Positions 1 through 9,887 of a stretch of 64,000 bases of DNA are shown here, piece by piece. Below the pieces are notes generated by a model. That model saw only the letters and a program-made list of their open reading frames with translations. It made no database searches and had not been told where the DNA came from. Within the stretch, counting starts at the first letter, position 1. Each line of letters opens with the position of its first letter. The position numbers were made by a program, and so were the translations under genes. This DNA comes from Roseobacter sp. MED193 (GTDB taxonomy: Bacteria; Pseudomonadota; Alphaproteobacteria; Rhodobacterales; Rhodobacteraceae), in the NCBI RefSeq assembly GCF_000152965.1, contig NZ_CH902583.1, positions 1,637,072 through 1,701,071 of the forward strand, read 5' to 3'.

Positions 1-576
<576 letters not shown>

Positions 577-584
577 AGCAATCA

Positions 585-618
585 ACGCCCCGGCTTTTCC
601 CGAGCCGGGGCGTCTTTT
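585..618 (+). terminator. Rho-independent terminator of lpdA
   Basis: Perfect 11-bp stem (585-595 with 603-613), 7-nt loop, then CTTTT. It lies 8 bases after the lpdA stop codon. Confidence 0.9.
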
Positions 619-632
619 ATGCGAGCATCCAT

Positions 633-1154
633 TTGAAAACATATGTGTTGGTGCCAATTGTTCTAACCGGCCTGGTAATCGGATTTGTCTCGGCTTCACA
701 GCTTTGGCCCAGCCCCAGTCGAGCAGAGGGCATGGCCAGGCTCTTTGTTGAGTTTTGCCTGCCACATCACCGCGGTGAAAACATGCTCCCCAAGGCTTTA
801 GCCGAATTTGTCGCAGAGAGTAGCGACCTGGCAGGGACGCGCTGGATTGACAATGAAACCGCCAGCTATCTGTCTCTAAGAGCTAGTAAATGCAGTATCG
901 ACACTGTTCATCCATTTGCCCTGTCCCATGAAGACGCCGAAGATTTGCTCAATCTCGTGGCAACCATCGTTGAGAAAGAATTCCCGGATTTACCCTTTGA
1001 CCCCAAAGCCGCCATGGGTCCAGAGACACTCAGCAAGGGCTGGCTTGAAGGACCTTTGCAATCGCCTGAGCGTTGGGGTGTCTTCTTTTGGGCCTTTCCA
1101 GATTGGGGCGATAGTTCTGGCAGTGTTCTCATGCTGACATCCCCATCGGGCTAA
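633..1154 (+). CDS. Hypothetical secreted or membrane-anchored protein
   Basis: I do not recognise this 173-residue protein. The N-terminus has a hydrophobic stretch (about residues 4-22, rich in V, L, I, G) that looks like a signal peptide or single anchor, followed by a soluble domain of about 140 residues with three cysteines and no motif I can name. The start is uncertain: the first codon is TTG at 633, a GTG lies four codons later, and neither has a clear ribosome-binding site. Base composition is lower in GC than the flanking genes. It sits between the lpdA terminator and the EthD gene, apparently as a single gene. No function is proposed. Confidence 0.55.
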   Translation: MKTYVLVPIVLTGLVIGFVSASQLWPSPSRAEGMARLFVEFCLPHHRGENMLPKALAEFVAESSDLAGTRWIDNETASYLSLRASKCSIDTVHPFALSHEDAEDLLNLVATIVEKEFPDLPFDPKAAMGPETLSKGWLEGPLQSPERWGVFFWAFPDWGDSSGSVLMLTSPSG

Positions 1155-1257
1155 GGTCTTCCATCTGAACGCAGCGCAGCGTCGCAGAAACTATCGCTAG
1201 GAAAGCCGCCATATCAGCTGTCTACTGTTTTCACAGAAACCCAAAGGAGGAAAACAC

Positions 1258-1566
1258 ATGGCCGTTTCACTACAAGTCATCTATCCAGTCAGCGACGACA
1301 GTACATTTGATCACGCTTATTACGCCGATACGCATATGGCTTTGGTCCAGGAACATATGGGTCCACATATCGACCGGGTTCTGGTCACCAAGGGGCTCGC
1401 CGGAGGCCCGGATCAACCCGCCGGGTTTCATGCTGTGGCCACAATCGTCTTTGCCGATCAGGCGGCTATGGGCGCCGCGATGAAGGCCTCAGGCCCGGTG
1501 ATGGCCGATGTGGCGAATTTCACCAATATCCAGCCGCAGGTACTGATCGGGGAAGTCATCGCCTGA
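1258..1566 (+). CDS. EthD-domain protein
   Basis: Small 102-residue ferredoxin-like (dimeric alpha-beta barrel) protein of the EthD family. Seen: N-terminal strand SLQVIYPV, the family-type YYADTHMALV segment (residues about 21-30) with its conserved His, and a C-terminal strand ending PQVLIGEVIA. EthD was named from a cytochrome P450 ether-degradation locus, but most members are stand-alone proteins of unknown role, possibly binding or degrading small organics. The start is supported by AAAGGAGG seven bases upstream of ATG. It is convergent with the PPOX gene, and no catabolic neighbours suggest a substrate. Confidence 0.82.
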   Translation: MAVSLQVIYPVSDDSTFDHAYYADTHMALVQEHMGPHIDRVLVTKGLAGGPDQPAGFHAVATIVFADQAAMGAAMKASGPVMADVANFTNIQPQVLIGEVIA

Positions 1567-1582
1567 CGGCGCCTTGGCTGGT

Positions 1583-2188
1583 TCACCACATGGTCTGGGC
1601 TGCGCGCGCGCCCCAGGCTTGGTCATAGTCCTTGCCGCCTTCTTCGCCATCGGTCTGCTCGGCTAGGATCTCACCCATCGTTGGCAGGCCTTGGCTTTCA
1701 TCCACGCCTTTCCAGGTGCCTGCGCGCAGCATAGCGCGGGCACATTGGCTGTAGATTTCATCGATGGCGATGACGATCACAGTGGCGGGCTGTTTGCCCT
1801 TCTTTTCAAAGCGGGCGCGCAGATCTTCATCCGCTGTCACCTGAGCCGTACCGTTGACGCGCACAACATTGTTTGATCCGGGCACCAGAAACATCAGCGA
1901 GACCCGCCCATCGCGTACAATATTACGCAGACTGTCGAGTCGATTGTTACCGCGCCAATCAGGCATCGCCAGGGTTCCGGGGTCCAATTCCAGCACCACC
2001 GGGCCATCATCACCCCGCGGGCTATCATCTGTCCCTTCTGGCCCCACGGTGGTCAGCATACAGAGCTTGGAGGCCATAATCCATTTGCGATAGAGCGGCG
2101 TCATCCGCCGCGCCACCTTGCGCAACGAGGGCGCCCCAGGCGTGCCATAGAGGGTCTCTAGCTCTTGGATGGTTTTAAGATACTGCAT
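1583..2188 (-). CDS. Pyridoxamine 5'-phosphate oxidase-family flavoprotein
   Basis: Predicted FMN- or F420-type split-barrel protein of the PNPOx-like superfamily, 201 residues, resembling the MSMEG_1061-type group. Seen: KLCMLTTVGPEGTDDSPRG near residues 40-60, which is the usual first barrel strands with the cofactor phosphate loop, then NNRLDSLRNIVRDGRVSLMF (about 81-100) and VVRVNGTAQV. The ATG at 2188 is preferred to the TTG at 2197 because a GGGG tract lies about ten bases before it. It overlaps the end of plsC by 14 bases, so it is the last gene of the ftsE-ftsX-plsC chain. Substrate unknown. Confidence 0.8.
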   Translation of the reverse strand: MQYLKTIQELETLYGTPGAPSLRKVARRMTPLYRKWIMASKLCMLTTVGPEGTDDSPRGDDGPVVLELDPGTLAMPDWRGNNRLDSLRNIVRDGRVSLMFLVPGSNNVVRVNGTAQVTADEDLRARFEKKGKQPATVIVIAIDEIYSQCARAMLRAGTWKGVDESQGLPTMGEILAEQTDGEEGGKDYDQAWGARAAQTMW

Positions 2189-2915
2189 CTGGATCAAACC
2201 CCAATTCCCGCATCAAAGTATCAGATTTTGCTTCAACCCGCGTCTCCAGGATTTCCATAAACTCTTTACGGTCCAGGCCCGGCTCGATCTGGTCGAGAAA
2301 CTCTACCACGGCCACGCCGGGTTTGCGCATGATGCCTGTGCGCGGCCAAAGCACACCGACATTGGTCGCCACCGGGACACAGGGCTGGCCCAGCTGTTCA
2401 TACAAAACACCAGTGCCGACCTTGTAGTCCGCCTTAACCCCCGGCGCGACGCGGGTGCCTTGGGAGTAAATGATCAGCTGGCCCGCCTCCTGATGGCCTT
2501 CTTTGACGTCTTTCACCATTTTGTCGATGGCTGCCCCGCGCTTACCGCGATCCACGGCGACACAGTCCAGCAGCTTGGCATATTGGCCAATGACTGGGGT
2601 CCGCAGTATCTCTTTCTTCATGATGAATTTCGCTGTGGGCAGCGCTGTAAAGATCATCATGATATCCAGAAAAGACTGGTGTTTTGCGGCGATCAACACC
2701 TCGCCCGATGGCGGCGTACCGCGCACCTCACAGCGGATGCCCACCATGAAACGGGCCGTCCAAAAGACCCAGCGCGAATAGCTTTTGCAGCAGATTCGGG
2801 CACCGCGTTTGCTAAAGATGGCCCAGGGCGCAAACATCAGGCCAAAGATCGGCATCATGAAATAGATCTGAAACACAAAGAGAAAGGACCGCAGCCACTG
2901 AATTGCAAATCTCAC
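2175..2915 (-). CDS. plsC: 1-acyl-sn-glycerol-3-phosphate acyltransferase
   Basis: Adds the second acyl chain to lysophosphatidic acid to make phosphatidic acid at the inner membrane; 246 residues. Seen: N-terminal membrane segments (about residues 8-32), the HX4D catalytic motif HQSFLD near residues 79-84, and the acyl-acceptor motif as SQGTR near residue 150 rather than the textbook PEGTR, so the usual Glu is a Gln. The GTG start overlaps the ftsX stop (GTGA), implying translational coupling. The placement directly behind ftsEX links lipid synthesis and division genes in one transcript. Confidence 0.9.
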   Translation of the reverse strand: MRFAIQWLRSFLFVFQIYFMMPIFGLMFAPWAIFSKRGARICCKSYSRWVFWTARFMVGIRCEVRGTPPSGEVLIAAKHQSFLDIMMIFTALPTAKFIMKKEILRTPVIGQYAKLLDCVAVDRGKRGAAIDKMVKDVKEGHQEAGQLIIYSQGTRVAPGVKADYKVGTGVLYEQLGQPCVPVATNVGVLWPRTGIMRKPGVAVVEFLDQIEPGLDRKEFMEILETRVEAKSDTLMRELGFDPDAVS

Positions 2916-3811
2916 GTCAAATCTCCCAAACGTTTCTTGGCGGCGCGGGTAGTTGCTGCAAAAGCCACCAAAGCGCCCAATGGCGGGATGAGCAGCGGCA
3001 GACCCCAGGCCCAGCCCTGAAACCCAAGCCCGGTCAAAAACCCACCCTCATTAGAGGCTGCCGGCATCAGCCAGACTCCGAACATGCCCAGCACAACGCC
3101 CACGGCCGCCCCGCCCAGGGCGCGGAGGGTAAAGCGGCGGACAAAGGCATGGGCGATATAGCTGTCCAGCGCCCCAACCAAGCGCAGCACCTCAATCACC
3201 TGAGCATTGGCGGCAAGGGCCGCATTCGCCGCCAATGTGATCATCGCCGCTGTGGCCCCCGCAATCAGCAGAATAGAAACCGCCCCCAAGCGTCGCAGCG
3301 CCCGCGCTGCGTCCACCAAAGGCGCGCGCCAGCGGGTGTGATCATCCAGAACCGCCCCGGGCAGCTCTGCCTGCAATCTAAGCCGCAGCCCAGTGCCATC
3401 ATAGCCGGGATCGCCTTCGATCACCTCGATGAGCTGTGGCACGGGCAGGCTGTCAATAGGAAGAGCCGAGCCAAACCAAGGCGCCAGGAGCTCGATTTGT
3501 TCCTCGGTGGTAAAAGCGCGCGCCGAGGCCACACCTGGGGTTTGCCGTAAAATGGTCAGGGCCGCTTCGGTCTGGGCCACGCGCTGTTCGGCGGGGGCAT
3601 TGATCCGCAGGGTGGCGGCCCGGGCCAGCTCATCCGCCCAGCGAGTGGCCAGCCGCCCCGAGGCCAGCGACAGGGCCAGAGCAAACACCGCAAGAAACGC
3701 CATGGCCCCCGAAACAAACAGGGTCAGCTGGGCAGTAAAGCCGCTGGGGGGGACCACCCGGTCCGCCTGGGCATCGCCCATGATGAGCTTGCGCAACCGT
3801 CCTTCACTCAT
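2912..3811 (-). CDS. ftsX: Cell-division ABC transporter permease FtsX
   Basis: Membrane partner of FtsE at the division septum. In other bacteria FtsEX acts as a mechanotransmitter that activates periplasmic peptidoglycan hydrolases rather than moving a substrate. The 299-residue protein has the family layout: a cytoplasmic N-tail of about 30 residues, TM1 (about 27-50), a periplasmic domain of about 110 residues, and three further TM helices between about 175 and 290. It overlaps ftsE by ATGA and plsC by GTGA. No truncation seen. The periplasmic domain is poorly conserved, so its hydrolase partner cannot be read from sequence. Confidence 0.9.
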   Translation of the reverse strand: MSEGRLRKLIMGDAQADRVVPPSGFTAQLTLFVSGAMAFLAVFALALSLASGRLATRWADELARAATLRINAPAEQRVAQTEAALTILRQTPGVASARAFTTEEQIELLAPWFGSALPIDSLPVPQLIEVIEGDPGYDGTGLRLRLQAELPGAVLDDHTRWRAPLVDAARALRRLGAVSILLIAGATAAMITLAANAALAANAQVIEVLRLVGALDSYIAHAFVRRFTLRALGGAAVGVVLGMFGVWLMPAASNEGGFLTGLGFQGWAWGLPLLIPPLGALVAFAATTRAAKKRLGDLT

Positions 3812-4485
3812 AGGTCTGCCCCCGCCTGGATCAGCTGCTTGGCCGAAATCCGCAGCACCCGCGCCTGTACCTGTTTCTTTGCCGCACGGATCAGCGCCAT
3901 ATCATGGGTCGCAACCAGAATGGTCTTACCCATGCGGTTCAGCTCTACCAAAAGTTGCAAGAGGCGCTGTGACATCTCCCAATCCACGTTGCCAGTGGGT
4001 TCATCCGCGATAATGACATCCGGCGACAGGATGACGGAGCGTGCCAAGGCGGCTCGTTGGCGCTCGCCGCCGGACAGTTCCGGTGGCAGCGCATCGGCGC
4101 GCTGGGACAGGCCCACCCAATTCAGTAGCTCCCGCAGGTTGGCCTCTTCCTGGGACAGGTCTTTGCCGGAAACGATCAGCGGCAGCGCGATATTCTCGAT
4201 CACCGGCAGGTGATCCAAAAACCGACAATCCTGATGCACCACACCGACACGGCGACGCAGATGCGCCATCTGGTCGCGATCCAGCCCCTGCACATCCATA
4301 TTAAAGGCACGGACCCGGCCTGAGGTCGGCGTCAACGCCCCATAGCAGAGCTTCAACAGCGTGGTCTTGCCAGCACCCGAGGGCCCCGTTAGGAAATGAA
4401 ACGACCCAGGCGCCAGCTTCACCGAGACATCGCTCAGCAGCTCCCCGCCTCCGTAGTTGTAGCCAACGTTTTCCAGCTCTATCAC
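3808..4485 (-). CDS. ftsE: Cell-division ATP-binding protein FtsE
   Basis: ATPase of the FtsEX complex, 225 residues. Seen: Walker A GPSGAGKTT near residues 36-44, the ABC signature LSGGERQRAALARS, Walker B VIIADEPTGNVDWE and the switch His in ATHD. The open frame runs upstream to 4554, but I place the start at GTG 4485: AGGGGA lies six bases before it and the protein then begins VIELENVGYNY, the usual FtsE N-terminus. About 200 bp separates it from the divergent zinc-ribbon gene, so the operon promoter should lie there. Confidence 0.9.
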   Translation of the reverse strand: MIELENVGYNYGGGELLSDVSVKLAPGSFHFLTGPSGAGKTTLLKLCYGALTPTSGRVRAFNMDVQGLDRDQMAHLRRRVGVVHQDCRFLDHLPVIENIALPLIVSGKDLSQEEANLRELLNWVGLSQRADALPPELSGGERQRAALARSVILSPDVIIADEPTGNVDWEMSQRLLQLLVELNRMGKTILVATHDMALIRAAKKQVQARVLRISAKQLIQAGADL

Positions 4486-4687
4486 GACTGTCCCCTGTAT
4501 GCGCTCAGCAGTTTTGCCCCAGCAGCCCGCCAGTTTCAATGGGCCATGGTTCAAAGCCCCCCATGCAGGCCTGTATCAGAGCCGCCAAAGCGTAATTCAC
4601 CCTTTCACCAAAGAGCCGAACTGCCTATTGTCATTTGAAAATACTGCCGACAGCTCCCCGGAGACCGCCGGGGTCAAGGAGATCTTT

Positions 4688-5683
4688 ATGCGTCTGACCT
4701 GCCCGAATTGTGGTGCCCAGTACGAAGTGCCGGATGACGTCATTCCCGAAGAAGGTCGTGATGTGCAGTGTTCCAACTGCGGCGATACCTGGTTTCAGCA
4801 GGCGGCAGGCTTTGCTCCGGGCTTTGAGGCCGCCTCGGAAGAGCCCACCGTTGCTCCCTCAGAGCATGCGCCTCAGCCTCAGATCGCCACCGCCTCAGCA
4901 AATCCTTCCAGGGACCCTGACGATGGGCTGACAGATCCTGCCGATTTCGACGACGCCGATTCTGATGCGCATGAGGCTGAGGTTGAATTTGTCTCCAGCT
5001 CCGACCAAGGGGCCGCTGAGTTTTTTGAGAAGACGACGCCTGCGCCGACACAGGCCGCCGAAGCTGCCCAGGGGCGCGACAATCTTGAAACCGAAGAGCA
5101 GCCCCTCGTAGAGCCTGCGCCCCCTGCACCCAGCGCGCCGCAATCGCCGCGCGGGCTGGACCCTGCGCTCAGCGATATCCTGCGCGAGGAAGCAGAACGC
5201 GAAGCAAGCCTGCGCGCCGCCGACAACAGCCAATCGCAATCCTTGGAAACTCAGCCAAACCTCGGACTGGATGACCTTCCTGAGAATGAAGAAACCCGGC
5301 GATCTCGCCAGGCCAAGGACCGCATGGCCCGTATTCGCGGCGAAGACCCGCGCCGACTGGCCGCCGAGGCCAGCGGGCTAAAGCGGGGCGTTTTGCCGGA
5401 CATTGAAGAGATCAACTCGACCCTACGCGCAGCGGATAGCCCAACACCGCCACCGGTCTCCGACCCTATGGCACCGCCGCCCCGAAAATCCGGGTTCACG
5501 CGAGGATTTGCCTTGGCGATCCTGGCCGTTCTCGCCCTGGTGATGGTCTATAGTAACGCTTCGAAAATTGCAGAAATCTTGCCTCAGACGGATCCCTACC
5601 TCAGCAACTATGTCACCTGGGTGGATCACATGCGTCTGTGGCTGGACTCCCAGGTGAGCGCCCTGCAAGGCCCGCAGATCTAG
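4688..5683 (+). CDS. MJ0042-type zinc-ribbon protein with C-terminal membrane anchor
   Basis: A 331-residue protein. Seen: an N-terminal CPNC...CSNC four-cysteine ribbon in the first 33 residues (MJ0042 type), a long acidic, Pro/Ala/Glu-rich and probably disordered middle (about 45-260), one hydrophobic helix near residues 268-292, and a short tail. ATG 4688 is chosen because AAGGAG lies just upstream and the ribbon starts at residue 5; the frame itself opens at 4499. It diverges from ftsE. Such ribbon-linker-TM proteins are widespread in alphaproteobacteria with no fixed role; zinc or nucleic-acid sensing at the membrane is only a guess. Confidence 0.85.
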   Translation: MRLTCPNCGAQYEVPDDVIPEEGRDVQCSNCGDTWFQQAAGFAPGFEAASEEPTVAPSEHAPQPQIATASANPSRDPDDGLTDPADFDDADSDAHEAEVEFVSSSDQGAAEFFEKTTPAPTQAAEAAQGRDNLETEEQPLVEPAPPAPSAPQSPRGLDPALSDILREEAEREASLRAADNSQSQSLETQPNLGLDDLPENEETRRSRQAKDRMARIRGEDPRRLAAEASGLKRGVLPDIEEINSTLRAADSPTPPPVSDPMAPPPRKSGFTRGFALAILAVLALVMVYSNASKIAEILPQTDPYLSNYVTWVDHMRLWLDSQVSALQGPQI

Positions 5684-5831
5684 GTGAGGCTAATATGCCC
5701 AGGGTCACGCCCCAGGCGAAAGCTTCTGCCACTGTTCTGGCTGCCCTGATTGCCCACATCAGTTCAGATGAAACACAGAATCTACACAGTGGGTTCTAAC
5801 TGATGAAAACGCAGCGCCCTTACCCAGTGAC

Positions 5832-8474
5832 TCAAAACTGATCTAGCAGGCGCTCCAAATATTGCCGCTCGTCTTCTTCGCGGCCCTGCTCACCCATACG
5901 GCGACGCAACTCTTCCAGCAAATCCCAAGCACGGCGATGCGCGCGCCCATTGCCGAACTCCGAATTCCGCTCATCCCCTAGTCCCGCCGCATTGCGATCG
6001 CGTCCCAGAGGATCCGCCCGCCCCCCGACAGCATTTTCACCCTGTCCGGGTTGCTGCCCTGGTTGTTGCGCCTCAGCCATGGCCTCGCCGAGGGCGCGCA
6101 TGCCTTCACGCAGGGCCTCCATCGCCTCGGACTGGCGGTCAATAGCCTCGGCAAGATCCCCCTGACGCAGGGCCTCTTGGGCGCCATCCATTGCTTCACC
6201 GGCGCGATCTAACGCCTCTCCGGTGGCTTCTCCCTCGGCGCCCTGGCCCAAAGGGAGCCCCTCTTGCAGGCGGCGCAGCGTATCGCGCAGGGCCTGCTGC
6301 TGATCCGCCAGTGAGCCAGCGCCACTCTCCGCCCCCCCCTGAGCAGACCCACCTGGGCTTTGGCCTGGGTCGCCAGTCTGGCCTTCGCTGCCGTTCTGGC
6401 CAGACTGGCCTTCGCCCCCACTGCCGCCTTGATGCTGCTGTCCGCGGCCCTGACCACCGTTGCGCCCCTCGTTATTCTGGCTTTCACCAGCCTGCGCATT
6501 TGGATTGAACTGTTCCTGCAAATCGCGAAAGGCCCGATCGGACAGTCCCTGCTGTTCTTGCAATGTCTCTCCCAGATCTTCCATTGCCTGCTGCCCCTCC
6601 GATCCGGTCTGCCCCTGCTGGCTCTGGCTCATGCGCATGTTTTCCATCATCCGCTGGAATTCTTCCAGTGCCTGCTCGGCCTCGGCCATGCGTCCCTGTT
6701 CCATCAACTCCTGAATGCGATCCATCATCGCCTGCAGGTCCTGTTGGCTCAGCGTCATGGCGTTTTCCTGACCCTCGCTGCTGTCACCGGATTGGTTGTC
6801 CCGCTGCGCCTGGCGCTGCAGCTGGCGCATATAATCCTGTGTCGCCTCGCGCAGCTTTTGCATCAAACGGGCAATTTCCTCATCGCTGGCTCCGTCGCGC
6901 ATGGCTTGGCTCAGGCGTTCCTTGGCCCGCTGCATCCGCTCCAGCGCATCGCCGATATCTCCCTCCTCCAGCCCCTGGGCCAGAGCCCAAAGCGCCGCCG
7001 CAGTTTCGTCGCGCTGCGCCTCGCTGATCGGTGGACCGATGTCTTCGCTTTGAAGCAGCGCCGCCTCGAGTTCGCGCAGAATCCCGCGCATTTGCAAATA
7101 GCTTCCTGCCTCGCGAAACAGATCCGCTGGGCGGTGTGACAGCGCCCGCAACAGCTGGGTGATGCGTTGCGTATTTCCGCGCGACCAAATCAAATCCCGG
7201 CGCTGTTCAGCCACCGCCGCCGCCAGCGGGTCAAAAAATCGTGGCGCAACCAAGGGTGCCCCTAGCCCGGCAGAAACCGAGGATTGCCCCGCCGCATCGC
7301 GGACAGAAAAGCTAAAGATAACTGGCAGGTTTGCCCAGGGGTGCGCGGCAAAATCCTCGATCAGAACACCGTCAAAGGCCTGTCGTGATCCGCTCACCGG
7401 CAGCGGCAGATCCAGTTCAATATCAGCACTTGTTTCGGGATCAAGACGCAGACCATGGCGGCGCGACAGGGCAAGGTAGTCCAATGAAACACGCACCACA
7501 CCACCCTCAATCCCATAATCATCCTGTGCCAGGAAGGGCAGCGACAAAGCCCCATCTTCGGTCAGCTCGGGCAGGCCGGTGATCGACACGTTGGGCGGTT
7601 GGTCTGGCAGCACCGTGACATTCCAACTGCGCCCACCGCGGCCTATGATCTCCAGGTGACCCGAGTGTTGGACCGCGAAATCATGCTCCAGTACTGGCTT
7701 ATCCGCGCCGGACTGATCCGGGTCTGAGAGGCTTTGCGTCAGGGCCAACGCGCCAACCTCACCGTAGAAACGCAGAGTGATGCGACTTCCCTCGGCCAGT
7801 TCCAAGGCTTCACCCTGCTGGTCATTGAGATAGAGAACCGGAAGTCCAGTATAGAGCGGCGGCTCGATCCAGCCCTCCCACGAGGGGCCAACCGCCCCCG
7901 CTTCGGCGCTGCCGGAGGATAGCCCCGACAGGGTGGTTACCCGCCAGAAAGAACCAAAAACCAGCGCGATAAGTAACGAGACCAGGGCCACGTAGCGCAG
8001 TGCAAAGGGATCCGCCGAAGCAATTCGCAGATTGGGGGCCGGTGCGCGGGCCTTGGCAGCTAACTGGGCCATGCGCGCCTGATGCGCATGCCACAGGGCT
8101 GCGGCTGCCGCATCTTCAGCGCCAATGGCCTGCGTGTCGAGAAGCGCCGTAACCGGGCGTCCCGGCAGGCTAGCATCCAGTCGCGTCAATACCTCGGCGC
8201 GTCGTGGGAAGCGGAAGGCCCAGACCCCAAAAACCAGGCTCGCAAGAAACGCGAGCAAGATAACAGCAGCCACGCTCCAGAAACCAAATGATGGCAACAG
8301 ATCATGCAGCCCCAACATCATGGCTGCGACAGTTGCGGCCAAAATGGAGAACAGCGGCCAAAAGCTCCGCAACGCTCTTTCGCAAAACATACCTGCCTGC
8401 GTCAGCCGAAGCGGCCATCGCAGGGGGGATAGTCTTGGGTCAGTTTTGCCAGTTCGCTTACCAGGTCGCGCCAT
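5832..8474 (-). CDS. TIGR02302 / DUF4175 family membrane protein
   Basis: A very large conserved alphaproteobacterial protein of unknown function, 880 residues. Seen: two or three N-terminal TM helices (about residues 30-85 and 145-165), a mid region of beta-rich domains, then a long helical and low-complexity C-terminal part rich in Gln, Glu, Met, Gly and Ser (about 500-830), with Gly/Gln runs encoded around 6300-6480. ATG 8474 is preferred to an in-frame codon at 8522 because AAAGGAGG lies ten bases before it. It follows lysA by 63 bp and ends the argH-lysA operon. Its constant proximity to lysA in this class suggests an envelope role, but that is inference. Confidence 0.86.
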   Translation of the reverse strand: MARPGKRTGKTDPRLSPLRWPLRLTQAGMFCERALRSFWPLFSILAATVAAMMLGLHDLLPSFGFWSVAAVILLAFLASLVFGVWAFRFPRRAEVLTRLDASLPGRPVTALLDTQAIGAEDAAAAALWHAHQARMAQLAAKARAPAPNLRIASADPFALRYVALVSLLIALVFGSFWRVTTLSGLSSGSAEAGAVGPSWEGWIEPPLYTGLPVLYLNDQQGEALELAEGSRITLRFYGEVGALALTQSLSDPDQSGADKPVLEHDFAVQHSGHLEIIGRGGRSWNVTVLPDQPPNVSITGLPELTEDGALSLPFLAQDDYGIEGGVVRVSLDYLALSRRHGLRLDPETSADIELDLPLPVSGSRQAFDGVLIEDFAAHPWANLPVIFSFSVRDAAGQSSVSAGLGAPLVAPRFFDPLAAAVAEQRRDLIWSRGNTQRITQLLRALSHRPADLFREAGSYLQMRGILRELEAALLQSEDIGPPISEAQRDETAAALWALAQGLEEGDIGDALERMQRAKERLSQAMRDGASDEEIARLMQKLREATQDYMRQLQRQAQRDNQSGDSSEGQENAMTLSQQDLQAMMDRIQELMEQGRMAEAEQALEEFQRMMENMRMSQSQQGQTGSEGQQAMEDLGETLQEQQGLSDRAFRDLQEQFNPNAQAGESQNNEGRNGGQGRGQQHQGGSGGEGQSGQNGSEGQTGDPGQSPGGSAQGGAESGAGSLADQQQALRDTLRRLQEGLPLGQGAEGEATGEALDRAGEAMDGAQEALRQGDLAEAIDRQSEAMEALREGMRALGEAMAEAQQPGQQPGQGENAVGGRADPLGRDRNAAGLGDERNSEFGNGRAHRRAWDLLEELRRRMGEQGREEDERQYLERLLDQF

Positions 8475-8537
8475 CGTTGCTCTGCCTCCTTTAGGCGGTG
8501 CATGTGGCGTATTCCCCGGCAAGATCTACCGGATCTG

Positions 8538-9803
8538 TTAGAGCCACTCTGGAATGGTATCGCGGTTTATCATTTCGTCAAAGTCCGGTCGTGGACGAAT
8601 AACCGCAAATTGATCCCCATGCACCAGAACTTCGGGAATGAGAGGGCGCGAATTGTATTCGCTCGCCATCACCGCACCATAAGCGCCGGCAGAGCGAAAG
8701 GCGATCAGATCCCCAGCCGCCAGGGGCGGCATATCCCGTTGCTTGGCAAAGGTATCGCCGGTTTCGCAAACCGGGCCAACGATATCATAGGGGCGATTCT
8801 CAATCCCCGGAGCGGGCTCGTTGACTGCAACGATATCGTGATGCGCCTCATACATGGCGGGGCGGATCAGATCATTCATCGCTCCATCAACAATCAAGAA
8901 CTCACGATCTTCGCCGGATTTCACATAGATCACCTTGCTGACCATCAATCCGGCGTTTCCTGCAATCAGGCGCCCTGGCTCGATCTCGATCTCGCAACCC
9001 AGATGGCCCAGCGTCTCCTTGATCAGCTGACCATATTCCACTGGCAGCGGCGGCGCCTCATTCGAGCGCGTATAGGGAATGCCCAAGCCACCACCTAAAT
9101 CAAGGCGATGAATGTCATGGCCATCGGCGCGCAGGCTCTCGGTCAGTTCTGCGATCTTTTCATAGGCCTTGCGGAAGGGCTCCAGTTCCGTCAGCTGCGA
9201 GCCGATATGGCAGTCAACGCCAATGACCTTTAACCCCGGCAGCGTGGCTGCATGGGCATAGACCTCGCGGGCACGAGAAATTGGAATGCCAAATTTGTTC
9301 TCGGACTTACCGGTGGCAATTTTCGCATGGGTCTTGGCATCCACATCGGGGTTTACCCGAATAGTGATCGGCGCCACCTGCCCCAGCTCCAGCGCCACCG
9401 CATTGATGACCGCCATTTCCGGCTCGGATTCGACGTTGAACTGACGAATACCGCCGGACAGGGCACAGCGGATTTCATCTGCTGTTTTGCCAACCCCAGA
9501 GAAGACGATCTTGTCACCCGGAACCCCTGCGGCCTTGGCGCGCAGATATTCGCCCTGGCTCACCACATCCATACCGGCACCGGCCTGGGCCAGTGTCTTG
9601 AGAATGGCCTGATTGCTGGCCGCCTTCATCGCGTAGCAAACCAGATGATCCATGCCTTCCAGTGCCTCATCAAACAGGCGGAAGTGGCGCAACAGGGTTG
9701 CGGTGGAATAGACATAAAACGGAGTGCCCACAGCAGCCGCGATCTCGGCAACCGGCACGTCTTCGGCGTAGAGCGCGCCGTCGCGGTAGAGAAAGTGATC
9801 CAT
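8538..9803 (-). CDS. lysA: Diaminopimelate decarboxylase
   Basis: PLP enzyme converting meso-diaminopimelate to L-lysine, the last step of lysine synthesis; cytoplasmic, 421 residues, normal length. Seen: N-terminal FYVYSTATL, the PLP-lysine motif YAMKAASN near residue 59, the glycine-rich phosphate loop LDLGGGLGIPY (about 245-255), the EPGR motif near 285, and the C-terminal GPVCETGDTFAK with the active-site Cys. The ATG lies 84 bp after the upstream small lipoprotein gene. It belongs to the minus-strand argH-lipoproteins-lysA-TIGR02302 operon. Confidence 0.96.
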   Translation of the reverse strand: MDHFLYRDGALYAEDVPVAEIAAAVGTPFYVYSTATLLRHFRLFDEALEGMDHLVCYAMKAASNQAILKTLAQAGAGMDVVSQGEYLRAKAAGVPGDKIVFSGVGKTADEIRCALSGGIRQFNVESEPEMAVINAVALELGQVAPITIRVNPDVDAKTHAKIATGKSENKFGIPISRAREVYAHAATLPGLKVIGVDCHIGSQLTELEPFRKAYEKIAELTESLRADGHDIHRLDLGGGLGIPYTRSNEAPPLPVEYGQLIKETLGHLGCEIEIEPGRLIAGNAGLMVSKVIYVKSGEDREFLIVDGAMNDLIRPAMYEAHHDIVAVNEPAPGIENRPYDIVGPVCETGDTFAKQRDMPPLAAGDLIAFRSAGAYGAVMASEYNSRPLIPEVLVHGDQFAVIRPRPDFDEMINRDTIPEWL

Positions 9804-9887
9804 ACCTTGGCGATTAGACCAAAACCGGGAGCACTGGCAAATGATTCCCTGACTTAGCCCCCTCTTTGGCTGGGTTGTAGACTGGTC

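Noticed and set aside
2169-3020. 283-codon plus-strand frame opposite plsC
   Set aside because: Shadow of plsC, whose HX4D and GTR motifs are clear.
4486-4554. Longer N-terminus for FtsE
   Set aside because: The GTG at 4485 has a better ribosome-binding site and gives the conserved VIELENV start; the extra 23 residues match nothing.
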